This document shows, piece after piece, positions 1 to 13,926 of a DNA stretch of 64,000 nt. Under the pieces are notes generated by a model that saw nothing but the letters and a program-made list of their open reading frames with translations, was not told the DNA's origin and ran no database searches. Both the position numbers and the translations under genes were made by a program. The DNA is from Chaenocephalus aceratus (lineage: Eukaryota > Chordata > Actinopteri > Perciformes > Channichthyidae). Location of the stretch: NCBI GenBank assembly GCA_023974075.1, contig CM043788.1, forward strand, positions 26,037,480 to 26,101,479. Reading direction: 5' to 3'. The number at the start of each line of letters is the position of its first letter. The stretch's first letter is position 1.

Positions 1-3000
1 TTAGATAAATGTTTGTTTGTTACTTTGTCACCTCTAATCAGTATCAGCTGGCCACAGTCTCACCCAGAAGTGAAGAATCAATAGAAACGCAATATATACA
101 AAAGTACATTCTTATCCGACTGTTCTCGATGCTGTTACATTGATTTGATATGTATCAGACCCACATTTTAATACAATTCATGATGGAGGATGAACAGCAG
201 GTTTAATCTTTGATAAAGTACAAGAAGTGTCAATGAGCTCACACTGATATATCAGCACACTTAGATCAATCCTTTGGTGTACTATAAGCTCAACCTCTTG
301 TTGTTGGAATTGTAGTTTTTAAAGACTGAATGGAGTACTATAAGGCATCCAAATGGAAGCAATACTTGTTATAAAATATAAAAGTGATTAAATACAATGA
401 GAATAGAGCAAACATGAATTGAATGATAGCCATAATACTATTGAATAATATTCACTGAGAGTACGACAGTGAGATGTTACAGTATGTGTGAGGAGGTGTG
501 TTTTTTTGTCACCGTGTGAAAACTAATTATAAATATCGATACAAACGGATGGTCAGAGTTCACTAACATCAGCCAACACTGGGTGATGACGGCTGAAATG
601 CAAACATGTTGAGCTGTAGGTAGGAGTAAGAGCAGTGAGTCAGCCTGCTTTAAAGCTACCAACAACAATACTGCTTTCATTCTTCCCTGAATACATCCTT
701 TTTCCTTTTTTTTATCCCAGAATGCCTCTGGTTGTGTGTCATCCCATATGACTCAGATTGGTCCCTAATATAGGTGGGATGAACGTTTAACACACGATTT
801 AAAACATGAATGGTTATAAAGCCACCTCTGTTTCATATATTTTCATCTTTATCATCCTTAAGATTTTATGGTGAAAGCAAATAATTATTTCCTCAATTAG
901 CAATACAAAATATGTTTAATGACATTTGAAAGTTATAATTGTCCAGATTATATTGTGAATTGTGCTATTTATGGCCACGAAAATAAAAAATAAAAATGGT
1001 ATAAGCTACGTTCCCTAAGAGGGCTGGGGCTCATAGAGGTTACTATGAATCATCATCCAGTCTGGATATCGGTGATTGAAACACACAAAATATAACATTT
1101 ACCATCCATAAGCATTTCATTTGCTCAGTGTAAACTCTTCATAATCGTGGGTATTGTTTCACTTTTTTTTGTGTTTATTTTTGGGAACTTGGACCAAACG
1201 TTGGGCCTTTTGAACATTTGATTTTTCACTATAGTTAATTCACTCCTGTGGTTTTATGGCTCCTTTTCACATGTATGAGTATACATATGAAGCACACTAT
1301 TCCTGATGTCTAAGTTTTTGCAATGAAGTATGTCAATGTAGTCATATGGTGACATCACTTAGTTAATCCGCCTCCATTTCTAGATAATGTTATGTATGTG
1401 TAACCTGGGGCACTCATGGGCTGGCAAAGCAAACAGGGCAGATGCACACTATAGAGTTAATTAGACTGAAGCCTGCTCTCCAGGTTGAATTACAATGGAT
1501 TAAATGAACAAATTGAGATGAATTGTTATGCTCAAGGACCCTTTAACTAAACATGTTACTCGTGATCAAGGCATGCCGGATCTTAAGGAAATGAGAAGTC
1601 TCTGGACGTCATGCTGTAACATCTGCAGTGTGGTCATATTTTCCTTGTGGCTGCACTCCGAGGCTGCGAGTCGTGAGAAAGGAAAGTGTGGACCAATGTT
1701 CAACTTGAAATGAGAACGGCCTGCTTGGAAAGCCCTTCTTATGCCGGGATGGTGAAAAATTACACCCGTTGCTATGGAGCCCATCTGTTTTCCAGGGATA
1801 ATTACATGAAAGTTATCAGAGGGGGGGCAGCTATCGAGACAGAAAAACTGAACCTTTCCAACCAATCTTATGTTAACAAAACACACAAAAGCTAGTTGTA
1901 TTGGCAGTGCTCTTAGACGGGACTAGTGAAAGCTACTGTGGTGTTTAAGGCGTATAGCTGCATGGGCTGACCTGCAGATGTCAGTTTTTGTGTGGATGTT
2001 GCAGTTTCATGTTCCATTACTTTAAAGAGCCCTTTTAACGCTACCGGGAACACTGCAAGAGGGGATTTTCCAGTGATGCTGATGGATTCTGCAGAGTAAC
2101 TTCCCAAGTGTGTTAAACTGCCTCTGTGTTGTTTGTCAGATGTAATAAATGTTTTCTTGTGAAACAGGAATCTTTATAAAAAGAGAGCATTAGTTTTTGG
2201 AATTTTTGTTGTTGTCTATTTGGGAAATATTTAGAGACATATACCAAGGACCACCTCTAATACTTACAACCTTAGTACTCTGTACTCATATTGTGGTGTT
2301 AAACAGAAGCAACTTTAAATGTACATCACAATACAACCTACAATGATGTGGACTGACTCCCCACGCTAGCTAACTGGCTAATAAGCCGAGCTAAGCAGTG
2401 ATTTGTCGAAATCATCCTAATTGCTATTGGCCCAAGGCTAACATGATTTCATAATTATTTTATTAGTACTTTTTTTCGGGGAACAGAGCAGATTGTCACA
2501 AATACCACTTTGAGAATCACTTCAGTTAGTCACAGGGATTTGTTTGTTTCGATTCTGAAGTTAGATTGAATTGATTTTCTCCTTCGGTTTCTGAAAACTG
2601 CCATTGCCACAGTTTCAACAATTAATTCTGCCCTAATGAACAATTCTCTTGTCAATAGTGCTTTTTGTTATGGGTCTACGAGTCCCTTTAAGAAAATCTA
2701 ATACAGACTTGTGATTGTTAAAGGTGAGAATGAGTGTCCATTGGCTGAGACATCGATTGGTTATCATTGTGGTTTATTGAAAAGTTGACAGAGGAATCAT
2801 GAAGCAGACTGCACCTTTCACCTCGATGTGAGCAGAAGACAATCAGAGGTGTCCATTGAGACACTCTTCAGTCTCTGAGTTTGTTTTTCATCTGGGCAGA
2901 AACCAGTAGGTGGACTCTGGAGACTCCTTTCAAACACGACTGAGAAACACATGACAGTCGGCAGGGAAACATAGTCAAAATGTAAATTATCCTTGTGGCT

Positions 3001-4492
3001 AATATATTTTGACTGATGATGAATGTGCAACCATATTCTTTTGTTATTTATTGCAATTCTGTGTTTGGCTTTCAATGAGCTTTCTATGATCTGATTGTAT
3101 ACAGAAAAACTATTAACACATGAATAAATTAAGGTGTTATTAGAGCTAATGGAAATGAACCATCATTTCAAAATAGTTTGGTTCCTTCCTGTTCTCGGTG
3201 CATGTGCCTGTGGCTGGTAGTTCGACTCGTGCAGAATTTAAAGTGTTTGCTCATTCCCAGACAGACCAGTCACCCGTGGCAGAGACAGGTCAGGCGTTTC
3301 TTGGAAAATGCTTTTTTTGCCTGCTTAACAAAGTTGTTTGTTGTATTTACTCAGGATGAGATGTTAAATGGGCTATGATCCCCTATTGTACTTTCCTACA
3401 ATACATTTGTCACTGCCTTGCTTCCTGCATAAAGAACAATACATGACAGACCTTCACATGCTGTAGCTCTGATAAAGAAAATCAGTTAGACTTTTCATTA
3501 AAGATTTAAATGAATACATTGTAAATGTTGAATAATGACTCATACATTATTCATTCAGAGATCCAGCATGCTGACTTTCACTCTAACCTTTTAATAATGA
3601 CTTTATGTGAAGCAACTGTATTATATGTGATTTGGGAAATTTGCTTAAAACATGCACAAGACAATACATTCTTCCCTGAAAATGATATTTTTCTGATTGC
3701 CTGTCCTGTGATTAAGGCATGGTGACTCAATCTAGACCTCTAATTCTCAACGCAAATGTCCACCTGCACTGTTATCTTTTCTCTGTGAGCACACATTTCC
3801 CGCCTGACATGGGCTTTTGGAAAGTGAAAATTAGCATTGGGAGTGACATTTTCTCATTTTATTCATTTTCGTGTGTCACAATGGAAGACAAAATATGCAG
3901 ACACAGACATTTACAATGTAAACAATACTGGAACATTGCTTCTTACAGGCCTACAGGGGAATTGTCAGCCTTTGACAATAAATAATGAATGCAGAATAAA
4001 GAGGAAAGAATGAATGATTCCACAGACACTATCTGTTATGTGAAGAATGTCTTTTATTATCTCTCCAGTGGCATCCCACTCACGAGAGAGATAGTGAATT
4101 ATCCAAATGGCTCAAGCAGGCGCTTTAATCTTAGTATCAGGCAGCACTGTCGCTCTACAGCAAGAAGGTCACTGTGGAGTCTGCAGGCTGTCCCTGTCCA
4201 CTTTATGCTAAAATCATAATTAATACAATTATTCATATTGCCCTTTTTAAAAACATGTTTACAATGCTGGCAATGCTAAAGAAGACAAAAGGATGCAAAG
4301 ACACAACAAACAAGAGGATGAAAGATAAAACCATTCAATAGATAAAAACAATAAAAACATGTGTATATACAATTAATACTAATTAAACAAATTCAAGCAG
4401 TGATTTAAAAATAGGTTACTGACTCTGCCAGCCTTTCCTCCTCAGGCTGGTTGTTTTAAAAGCCCCAATGACAGACTGACACACAGAGCACA
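1..4492. other. Non-coding stretch, no gene recognised
   Basis: AT-rich sequence. The open frames are short (under 110 codons), overlap each other on both strands and show no recognisable domain, so I read none as a gene. I see no clear terminal inverted repeats or reverse-transcriptase remnants. It is presumably intergenic or intronic DNA upstream of the phosphodiesterase-4 first exons. Confidence 0.5.
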
Positions 4493-4543
4493 CATTGCAT
4501 TACATTTAATTTATCTGACGCTTTTATCCAACTTACAATAAGT
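4493..4543 (-). repeat. SINE 3'-tail fragment
   Basis: On the minus strand this reads as a degraded form of the tail GTCGCTTTGGATAAAAGCGT followed by a run of TAATG/TACAT units. The same tail ends the tRNA-derived SINE at 50358-50550 and recurs at 37199-37255. Only the 3' part is present. It abuts the 3' end of the neighbouring LINE. Confidence 0.6.
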
Positions 4544-4564
4544 GCAATCAACCATGAGGATTTC

Positions 4565-6655
4565 ATTTCAAACCTTCATTTATACAGATAAAATCCCATT
4601 GAGATCATTGATCTCTTTTCCAAGGGAGACCTGCTCAAGTAGTTCCACATGAAACATAAAAACATAAATAGAACAACAAAAGGACATCATACAGCATCAT
4701 TTACAAAATTATCCACATAAACAGGTACCAATAGCTTCCGATTGAGTAGCATCCAACCGAGCTTTAAAAACATTTAGTGGCACCAGATTGTTCAGTTTCC
4801 ATTTAATTTGCAGACTATTCCAAGACAGAGGAGCTGCGCATCTAAAAGCTGTCTTCCCTAAGACAGTCCTAGCAGTTGGCACATTTAATAAAACCACAGC
4901 ATTCGATCTCAGGCAGTAGCCACTTACAATTCTCCGTGAGATCAGGGAGCAGATATAAGATGGAAGTTTCCCTAACATGGCTTTGTATATAAAAATGTAC
5001 CAGTGACTGAGCCTCCGTACAGTTAGTGAAAGCAAACCGGCCCTTGCATACAGGGTACAGTGATGGGTTAATGCTTTACAGTTTGTCACAAATCTCAGAG
5101 CACTGTGATACGCAGCATCTAACTTGACCAGGCAATTGGCAGGTGCATTCATATACATCAGATCCCCATAGTCCAGCACAGGTAAAAAGGTCACAGTGAC
5201 TAGCCTTTTCCTGGCCTCAAGCGAGAAACAGGACTTGTTCCTGTAGAAAAAACCTAGCCTAACCCTCAGCTTTTTAAGCAGGTTATTGACAAGTTTAAAA
5301 GAGAGACAACAATCATCAAGCCAGATACCAAGGTATTTGTAACAGGCAACAACTTCAAGTTTTGTTCCTTGCGTAGTTACAATATCTAAAACAGGCTCTG
5401 GTGTCTTTTTTGCTTTTGAAAAGAGCATTACCTTGGTTTTATCAACATTTAAAAGAAGCTTTAATTCAGAGAGCTGAGTCTGAATAGTGTTAAAAACAGC
5501 CTGTAATTTAACAACAGCCTCCTTAATGGTGGGACCTGCACAATACATCACAGTATCATCCGCATAAAAATGTAAAGTAGCTTCATCCACATTATCACCT
5601 ACGCTGTTAATATATATGGAGAATAAAAGTGGTCCTAAAACAGAACCTTGTGGTACACCATTAGAAATGTTTAACCACTCAGAAGACAGCCCATCAAAAT
5701 GAACACATTGGGACCTTTCAGAGAGGTAGTTCACAAACCACCCCACTGCAGGGCTGGATATGCCAATACTGAGTAGCCTCTGCTTTAAAATGCGATGATC
5801 AACGGTGTCAAACGCTTTGGAAAGGTCAATAAACAGAGCTGCACAACTCTGCTTATTATCTAAAATACTAGTAATGTCATTTACCACTTTCATTGTGGCA
5901 ATGATGGTGCTGTGTTTCTTTCTGAAGCCTGACTGATGTTTAGACAGGATGTCATTTGTACATAAAAACTCCTTTACCTGTTCACTCACTAGGCGTTCAA
6001 GAACCTTAGCCAGAACTGACAATTTAGAGATTGGCCTATAGTTATTTAAAATAGTTGCCTCCCCTCCTTTCAGTAAAGGCAAGACATACAGTAAGCAGAC
6101 TTCCATACTTTTGGAATTGTATTTGTGCTGAGGGAGAGGTTAAAAAGAGAAGTAAGAGGTGGAGCAATAAAATCTGCAGCTATCTTTAAAAAGAAAGGTT
6201 CTAAGTTGTCCGGGCCAGCCGGTTTCCTAGGATCTAACTTAGATAAGGCTTCATGAACAACATTGACAGTAAAAGGAGTAAAACTGAAAGGGTTTTCCAG
6301 ACCACGTTGTTCAGAGTCACAGACTGTGGTGTTTACAGAAGCAGAGTTAGTGACAGAATCAAATAGCGAACCACAGGACACAAAATGCTCATTAAAGCAA
6401 TTTAGCATAGTGGCCCTGTCTGATATAGAGCCAGATGCTGTGGTAAGGCACGGAGGTAGCTCATTACGGATCTCACCGGTTGATATCGATTTTATTGCTT
6501 TCCAAAATTTCCTAGGATTATTTAGGTTTTCTGTGGTAACTGACAAATAGTACTTCGACTTTGTGTAAAAAGGAGTAGTTTCAACATAGTCTGCCAAATC
6601 AGCTCTGTGGCCTTGAAGCGCTTGGGAATAAAAACCCTCATTAGAGTATGCAGAG
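4565..6655 (-). mobile_element. 5'-truncated non-LTR retrotransposon (LINE copy A1)
   Basis: A minus-strand LINE lacking its endonuclease region. It holds a reverse transcriptase and a short 3' UTR. The 3' end carries a small hairpin segment (AGATCAATGATCTCAATGGG) and a TAAAT-type tail. The same 3' end occurs at 32090-32158, and the C-terminal half of the same protein recurs at 36311-37022, so this is one family with at least three copies here. The RT block order fits the Jockey/CR1/L2 group; I cannot fix the subfamily. Confidence 0.85.
4709..6650 (-). pseudogene. LINE reverse transcriptase, frameshifted
   Basis: The reading frame starts near 6650 and shifts frame once, near 6090-6100, between the RT lead-in (RKPAGPDNLEPFFLK) and the fingers block (NNYRPISKLS). 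In the downstream frame, numbered from 6106, the palm motif FIDLSKAFD is at residues 92-100, VPQGSVLGP at 151-159 and the catalytic FYADDT at 180-185. Thumb and C-terminal sequence continue to residue 465. The catalytic aspartates are present, but the frameshift and the missing N-terminal endonuclease make it non-functional. It copied its own RNA into genomic DNA when active. Confidence 0.9.
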
Positions 6656-7362
6656 AAAACAGCACATATCAGGAAATGGTATAGTTGTTTTAGACAATGC
6701 TTTTAGAAGCATATAAGGTAACATAAGAAATTGCCACTACACAGGTAACATCAATTGGGGTTTCTGATTCATCTGGCATCAACAGAGCTCTAGCCTGATG
6801 ATGGAGCACAGCAGGAGAGGAGTAAAGCATTTTTTGTCCATGTTTATTCAATGGCTACTGATTCAGACAAGGTACAACGGATCAGAAAAATGAATGCAGT
6901 TGCTCTCGATGAACCTTGATGCTAGAATAGAGACTTGTTTCCTCGGCCTTGAACTGACCTCAAGCTTAGAGGCTGAAGCACGAGTGCTGTTTAATTTGTT
7001 TTACCGTCTTTTGTGGGCGAGGATAGAAGAAATATGACTTTTTACCCTTTTTTTTTAAAGCTCAGATGGCTTACACCTGGGCCAAAACCTGACAGTTCCC
7101 ATATCTCAGCTGATATTTCAATATAAAATATGTTTGGTAATGATCGCCTCAATTTCAGATCAAGTCTGTATCTGTTTATTTGAAAGCTGTGGCTACGTAC
7201 TGAATGCATTTACTAAAAATAAAACCAGCGGACGCATGCAGTACACAGGAGGACACCCTGCCGATTGCATTTTCCTTCCGTTTCAAGCAAAAGAAAATGT
7301 AATTCAACATAAGCGTTGCAATTCTTTAAACTGATAACTAAAGTATATTTGTATTATGATAT
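6656..7362. other. Spacer between two LINEs, nothing recognised
   Basis: About 700 bp separating two oppositely oriented 5'-truncated LINEs, so the two truncated 5' ends face each other across it. No domain, TIR or RNA gene seen. Confidence 0.5.
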
Positions 7363-8950
7363 GAAGTCTGTGAATCCTGGAAAAGCCGCAGGACCCGATG
7401 GAGTACTCGGAAAAGTACTCAAAGCTTGTGCTGACCAGCTTTCAGGGGTCCTGACCAGGATATTCAACCTGTCCCTGTCACAAGCTTGCATTCCATCCTG
7501 TCTGAAAACGGCTACCATCATTCCTGTCCCCAAAAAGACACCAGTCAGAGAGCTCAACGACTACAGGCCCATAGCCCTAACATCGGCGGTGATTAAATGT
7601 TTCGAAAGACTGATAGCCGACTACATCAAAGCCAGCCTCCCACCCTCCCTCGACCCTCATCAGTTCGCCTATAGAGCCAACAGATCCACGGATGATGCCA
7701 TCGCCACGGTCCTTCACACAGCTGTGAGCCACCTAGAAGGCCCAGGTAACTATATAAGGATGCTGTTTGTCGATTTTAGCTCAGCTTTTAACACCATTAT
7801 ACCTGACATACTAGTGGAAAAACTGTCAAGCCTAGGTTTCCCCTCCATCTTATGCGCCTGGATTAATAATTTCCTTACAGACCGTCCTCAGACAGTGAAA
7901 ATAGGCCCTTATAGCTCCTCCACCCGCACCCCCTGGCTCCCCGCAGGGCTGCGTGCTGAGCCCTCTACTCTACACTCTCTACACACACGACTGCTCTCCC
8001 ATTCATCCCTCCAACTCCATTATCAAATTTGCAGATGACACCACTGTGGTCGGTCAAATATATAAGGGAGATGACGAGTCGGCATACAGAGACGAGATCC
8101 TGAAGCTGTCTGTGTGGTGTTCAGCAAACAATCTGTATCTGAACACAAGCAAAACAAAAGAAATCATCATAGACTTCAGAAAGCACCGTCCAGAACCCAC
8201 CCCCCTTCACCTCTACGGAGAGAGAGTGGAGAGGGTCTCCACCTTTAAGTTCCTGGGGGTTCACATCTCGGAGAGCCTCAGCTGGACAGCACACACCACT
8301 GCAGCAGTTAAGAAGGCCCAGCAGCGACTACACTTCCTGAGGGTGCTTCGGAGAAACCGACTGAACAAGAAGCTGCTGGTGTCCTTCTACCGGGCGACCA
8401 TCGAGAGCGTGCTGTCATACTCCATCTCGGGGTGGTATGCAGGATGCTCAGCTGCGGACAAGAAAGCCCTGCAGAGAGTGATCAGGATGGCAGAGAAAAC
8501 CATCAGCTGCCCCCTGCCCTCTCTGGAACACATCTCCACCTCCCGCTGCCTCAGCAGAGCTAACAAAATAATAAAGGACAGCTCTCACCCAGGTCACAGA
8601 CTGCCCTCTCTCCTGCCTTCTGGGAGGAGATACAGGAGCTTCAAGTCACGGACAAACAGACTCAAAAACAGTTTCTACCCCTGGGCCGTCAGGCTGCTCA
8701 ACCACCACACATAATGCAATAACCGTAACCATTCTCACACATACACACACTTTTAAATGCACTTTATATACTATTTTTTATATCAATATTTTTAACTATT
8801 TATTCCCCCGTATGATTGTATGTTGTCTGTCCTATTGCCGTGTTTTTTAGTGTTATGTATTTGTTTGTATTTTTTGCACACCGGGACAGAGTTGCACTCT
8901 GAATCTCGTTATACTCTGTGTATAATGACAATAAAAGGCTTTAACTATAT
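7363..8950 (+). mobile_element. 5'-truncated non-LTR retrotransposon (LINE B)
   Basis: A plus-strand LINE starting inside the reverse transcriptase ([10 protein letters not shown]) and ending in a 3' UTR with the terminal text ATGACAATAAAAGGCTTT. That ending is typical of fish L2/Rex1-like elements. A related 3' end in minus orientation lies at 41455-41610. The family is distinct from the LINE at 4565-6655: the RT core reads FVDFSSAFN and FADDT instead of FIDLSKAFD and YADDT. Confidence 0.85.
7364..8714 (+). pseudogene. LINE B reverse transcriptase, frameshifted
   Basis: The first frame carries [10 protein letters not shown] and the palm FVDFSSAFN (about nt 7766-7792). A one-base shift in the C-rich stretch around 7925-7934 moves the frame just before the conserved SPQGCVLSP block, after which the frame runs to 8714 with KFADDT at about 8028-8045. 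The C-terminus includes a typical post-RT region ending in WAVRLLNHHT. The protein is inactive as it stands because of the shift and the missing N-terminal endonuclease. Confidence 0.88.
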
Positions 8951-11900
8951 TAACGATATCTGAAGACCAAACAGGTGGCAGACAACGGCAACATTTGCAT
9001 TTACTTTATACTTTATACTTAATTTAGTAAGACAACGATACATTATAAAGCAATTTGTGAGTGCTGTCTAACAGTCAATGATACAGTCTGCTGTGAGAAG
9101 CATACAGATTTAAGACCAGGGAAAGAACGTAATAATATTCTGTGCACTGACCGCTAAATCTGGTACCTTGAGCCAAAGCAGCAATTTATTTAAATGAAGC
9201 TATTAGAGATACTTGCCACCTCACCTGCTGATTGTTTGTGGGCAACAGCGTATGACCTCCCCCCCTCCTGCCACCCTACCACCTCACATTGAAATAATAC
9301 ATCTGTAATCGCTTTAGTTTGACAGGTAAAATGAGAATCTAAGACAACAGATCCATTGCAGGAGCAAACAGGAGGCAGTACATAATTATTCTGATTCATC
9401 ACATCGGTGCAGATCGGTTGTGTGTTCAGGCGAGGGGTCTCTCCGTGCCCATTACTTACACCCAAGCAGACAATGGGATTTATTTCCCTGTTTAAGCAGG
9501 ATGCCGGCCATCTCGCGGGGAAACAGTTGTCTGCCTGTTGCTGTTACAGCATATTAATCACATCACGCCATTGCCAAATGAACCGGGATACATCAGTTTG
9601 TCAGTAACAAAAGAGACCATGGTGGAGACAATAAATAGCCTTCATCTCACATCCTGTTTTCTAGTAAATGTATTGATTTGAAATACTTAGATTAACCAGA
9701 TTATTGAATTTTTGTTTTTGTGTTTTAGGTAAAATGACAGCCTTATGGCAAGCATTTAATGCAGTATATAAGTAAAAAGGTCATGTGTCAGTTTTTTGTT
9801 AAGACTATACTATAATGGATAATACATCGTATAAAAGGGATGAAAATACAATTTGGAAAGTGAATAAGCTGCAAAACCTAAAAGACAAACAAAGAAAATG
9901 GTATTGGAAAACAATGTATCGTGTGGATCATCATATAACACGAAGGCTACCTTAAACTAATGAAACACTCAAAGTAATATTGATTTAAAAATGCTTAATG
10001 TAACACGACTAAGAGCTATGTCACAGTACAGTGTGTTGTGTTCACAGATGCACTTCAACAGTAGGTCTGTGTGTTTGCCCTCCAATAAGAACAATCACAC
10101 TGACCCCGTGTGCCTAAAGAGATCATTATCATTTGATTAAATAGTTTTTTTTCATTTATTCATAACACGATTAGAGCAGCATTAGGCAATATTTGTAAAA
10201 TAAAAAAGAAATTGACCTAAATAGCCTTAATCACATAAGAGTGCTGTAGAGTAAAGGCAGGGTTGTGTCTCTGTGTTTAGAGGCTGTTGATCAGATCTAA
10301 TGAAATTCTGGTCTGACATAAGAGACCATTGGGAAATCTCCTAAACACACAGAAACAGACGTTAAAACTGAAGAGCAAAATACAGATTAAAGGATAAATT
10401 CCCAAAGGGGAGGAGGTGGCCTTTGCGCCCACTAAACCTGCATTAAAACTGACAAAAGAAAAAATGTCAAGGCGCTCCTTTGCTATTTCCACATAATAAA
10501 TATGGCAATATGGTTTAATTTGTGAATCTGACCTTGAGATGGTACAACGTGTTCGAATGATGCCGAGTTCAGAGCCAGCAATCCATTATTTGTGAATTTT
10601 CCCCTCAATTTCTACTAACTAAAGGTTGTGTTGACTTGGTACAAAGTTCAAGTAGTGTACCCAGCAGGATACATTACTAAAACCTGTCCACTTATCAGCT
10701 ATCCGCAAAAACTGGAATCACCAAATATGGCTGAGTTAATTTCAGTTTTTATCCACCATTTAAATCCTTGATTGTTACTACAAGAACATAATATAAGTCT
10801 TTCCTCGGATAACTGTGATTTCTTTGTAAAATAGTCTTAAAAGACCCAGTTGATAATAATCTTCTCATGGTGTGCATGACTGACGGTACCAATTCAATGC
10901 AGCACTACATTCAAAAAGCCTCAACTAAATCATAACAACAAACAAGGTATGTTCTGAAAAGCTTTGTGTAAAACTTAGGAGATAAATCATTTTTCAAATC
11001 TTAAACAATGTCATTAGTTTTTAATTTCAGGAATTTTCATTTGAGAGAGGCTGAACAATATAATTTTGATATTCACGCACAGTGTCATGCATACCTTTGG
11101 TAGTTCCTGAATGGGACTAGTAGACGTCTTCTATTGTCTTTATTCATGATTAGTTGCTTACTTCATGTGCTGTTGTTTTTTCTCCTGCAACTGCATGCAC
11201 TGTCCCCACTGTAATGATTAAAGTAATAATGATAACAAGGATATTCAACACCAAGCACAGATTGTTATTCTTTATGCAGTGATTATAAATACTTTTCAGG
11301 CAAGCAGATTCTACATTTACGATGATGTTACAGATTAAAACGTTCTCTATCCGTCAGCACTGAAGCAGCTGCACCTGAGAGTCAGAGCACCTTGCTTTGA
11401 ACCGCATACACATTGCAAGACATCTCAGGTAGATAATTGGTGACATTATGGCTCCATTATCCAACGCCCATGATAATGTCCGTGTCTGTCTCTTGGGATT
11501 TCGCTCCATGACTAACCAACACCTTCACATTATGTGGACCTGGTGAAAACCCAACAACATTTTTTACACTACAATCTTAATCCCCATACACCCTTTTAAG
11601 TGAACTACTGAAACCAGTTCAAACCATAAAGCCTGGAAAATATGGATTTTCACGTAAGCATGCAGCATGTTAAGAATTGGCAAAGGCTTGGAAGATTGCT
11701 TAGCTGGAGTGCCAACAGCTGGTATGTTGAATCCATGGCCTAATATCTATCCGTGACGAGCTAACAGTGGCAGGTGGCGTGGCAGAAGCTGTGGGCTTCT
11801 AGCTGAGGATGAGATGTACTGAAGTGTGCTTGACATGTTAAAAAAAAGGTAGGGCATCAGCTGCAGAAACATGGATTTGTTACTAAATAGTTAATCACAT

Positions 11901-12866
11901 TGGTGGCCATCACCTCTCTGAAATGTCACCAATAACCATAAAATAGTTTATTATTCTGTATCGATCTGTATTTCCTGTGAAGGAGGATACTGCATAGTGT
12001 TAACAAGAGACATGTGTCCGTTAGGCAGGATTTTCAACATTAAAAAAATATGTATATGCAGTGCAAATTATAGCCATAATTTGTTACAAAAGCCATCTGA
12101 GATAATTTACAATATTTACTGTTTTTGTGCTCGGCAGCATGTGACTTTCCAAAATAACGAGACTTGGCAGTGGCACTCGATAATAGAAACTAAATGGTTC
12201 AATCAACAGTGAGCAGTTAATTGAGGCTTCAGACCAACACTTCATTTAGTTATCATTGTAGAGGAAGTAGTGAATTTGTGAAAAAGAGTGTCAGTGTTGG
12301 CAATACAGTAGTGTATGTGTTTTCCATTTGTATTCTTTTTAAACAAATTGCAGTTCTGTACATGAATTTATGTTGGATTTATCTCAGATGGAAAATCATG
12401 CCCCTCTATCAGTCTCCTTGTGTTTCTGCTCTCTACTTTGACTTGACTAACAATATTTACTGAAATGTTTTGGTGAAATGTAATGCGAGCAGTGCTAATA
12501 AACTTGTTTAATACAAATTAACAAATAGGACAAGTATAGAAACCTTTTTCTGAGCTAATAAGCAGCAATCTGATTCAAATTAACCTTCAGTAAAAATGCT
12601 AATTTCTAGTTTATTATATGGTTCAGCCTGTATACAAATAAAATCAGTGAAGGCCTGAAAATGTTTTAAATATATAGTTATGCATGGTCTAAAATCATGT
12701 TTGTAATTGTGGACAGATGAGGAAACGTGTCTTGCATTTGATTTAAACAGCCATTAAAGGTCATACACACATTTTAACTTTGCATATTTACTGCCAACCC
12801 GATATGCACCCAAAAAGTCAAAGGGTTTTTAGATATTGGATTGTTTCCCCTCATCTTCCTCTAACT
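8951..12866. other. Non-coding stretch, no gene recognised
   Basis: AT-rich DNA with only short overlapping open frames of no recognisable content. No TIR pairs, microsatellite longer than a few units, or RNA gene was seen. It ends at the left terminus of the nested transposon cluster. Confidence 0.45.
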
Positions 12867-13578
12867 CAGGGGTGCAACCTTTTTTGAACCGAGAGCTACT
12901 TTTAAAGTTGCCAGTCTGTCGAGATCTACCAGTCCAAATAGAGAGGCGTAGCCATTACTGACAGCCTACTACCAGGTAAATACACACTTCTACTTGTATA
13001 AAACTGACCTTTGTACGATTAATACTTCATAAAATACTGCAGATCCTTTATCTTACCTCTTTCTAATCTACACACATACAAGTATTTAACTGAAGTTACA
13101 CAACAGTGTTGTTGATACAGAGTTGGAGTTTATTCACACGTCACATACTACAGTGGGTAATGTTTTCAAGACACATTGAACAGTGCTGCCACATATGACA
13201 CAGGAAAAAAGAAAAGATTCTGAACCCTTTCTTTGCCATTATATAAAAATAGTGTTGCTACAAAAGTATAAATTAGGCTTACTAATAAGACAACTCAGAT
13301 CTGAAGCTACGCAGGAATCTGCTGCCAAAGTGCAATAAAAGAGACAAAATTAATAGAATCAAACCCTTTTTGTAGCATTTTAGTTGATTATAAAAAGAAA
13401 TGCCTTTTTAAAATAGGATGCAAGCAACACTAATTTCTTAACCTGAATTGATAATAGACTATAATCAATTTAAGTTTGCATTCTTATACCATTTTGTACA
13501 ATAATTATAATGAATAAGTTCAAACAAACTAAAACTTACAGCTGATTAATAACGGTATCTAACTTGAGTTTTTATTAT

Positions 13579-13926
13579 ATCAAAAACCTGTTGAAATGCT
13601 ACTGTTATTTTTACTGTCCCCCAAAAGCGCGTCGGCAGCCTCCAGGAATGCTTCTTTCACAACTTCACCGTCTTTGAAAGACTTCATGTGTATCGCAAGA
13701 ACGTGACTGACACGATAAGATGCTATGGTAGCAGCCTTGCTCTTGTTGTTGGGCCTGGTGAAAATGGACTGCTGTGCATTTAGCTGTCCTTTCAGGCCCC
13801 TCCCCTTTTGGAGCGTAGGGCAGAATTTTAGGAGGGAATTCCGTCTCGTAGCGTCTGTGCACTGTTTTGAAATGCCGCTCCTAAATTACCCTTTTTCGAT
13901 AAAGCCACGCTCGCATTGCAGATGAG
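13579..13926 (-). pseudogene. hAT-A transposase, second part of BED finger and following region
   Basis: Read on the minus strand from 13926, the sequence gives LICNASVALSKKGNL, then in a shifted frame RHFKTVHRRYETEFPP, then in another frame QSIFTRPNNKSKAATIASYR and KSFKDGEVVKEAFLEAADAL. This is the Cys/His part of a BED finger and the segment after it in SCAND3/ZBED-like hAT transposases (family resemblance from memory). At least two frameshifts are present and the frame stops near 13579. Its N-terminal part lies 7.1 kb away at 21047-21145 because hAT-B landed inside the finger. Confidence 0.75.
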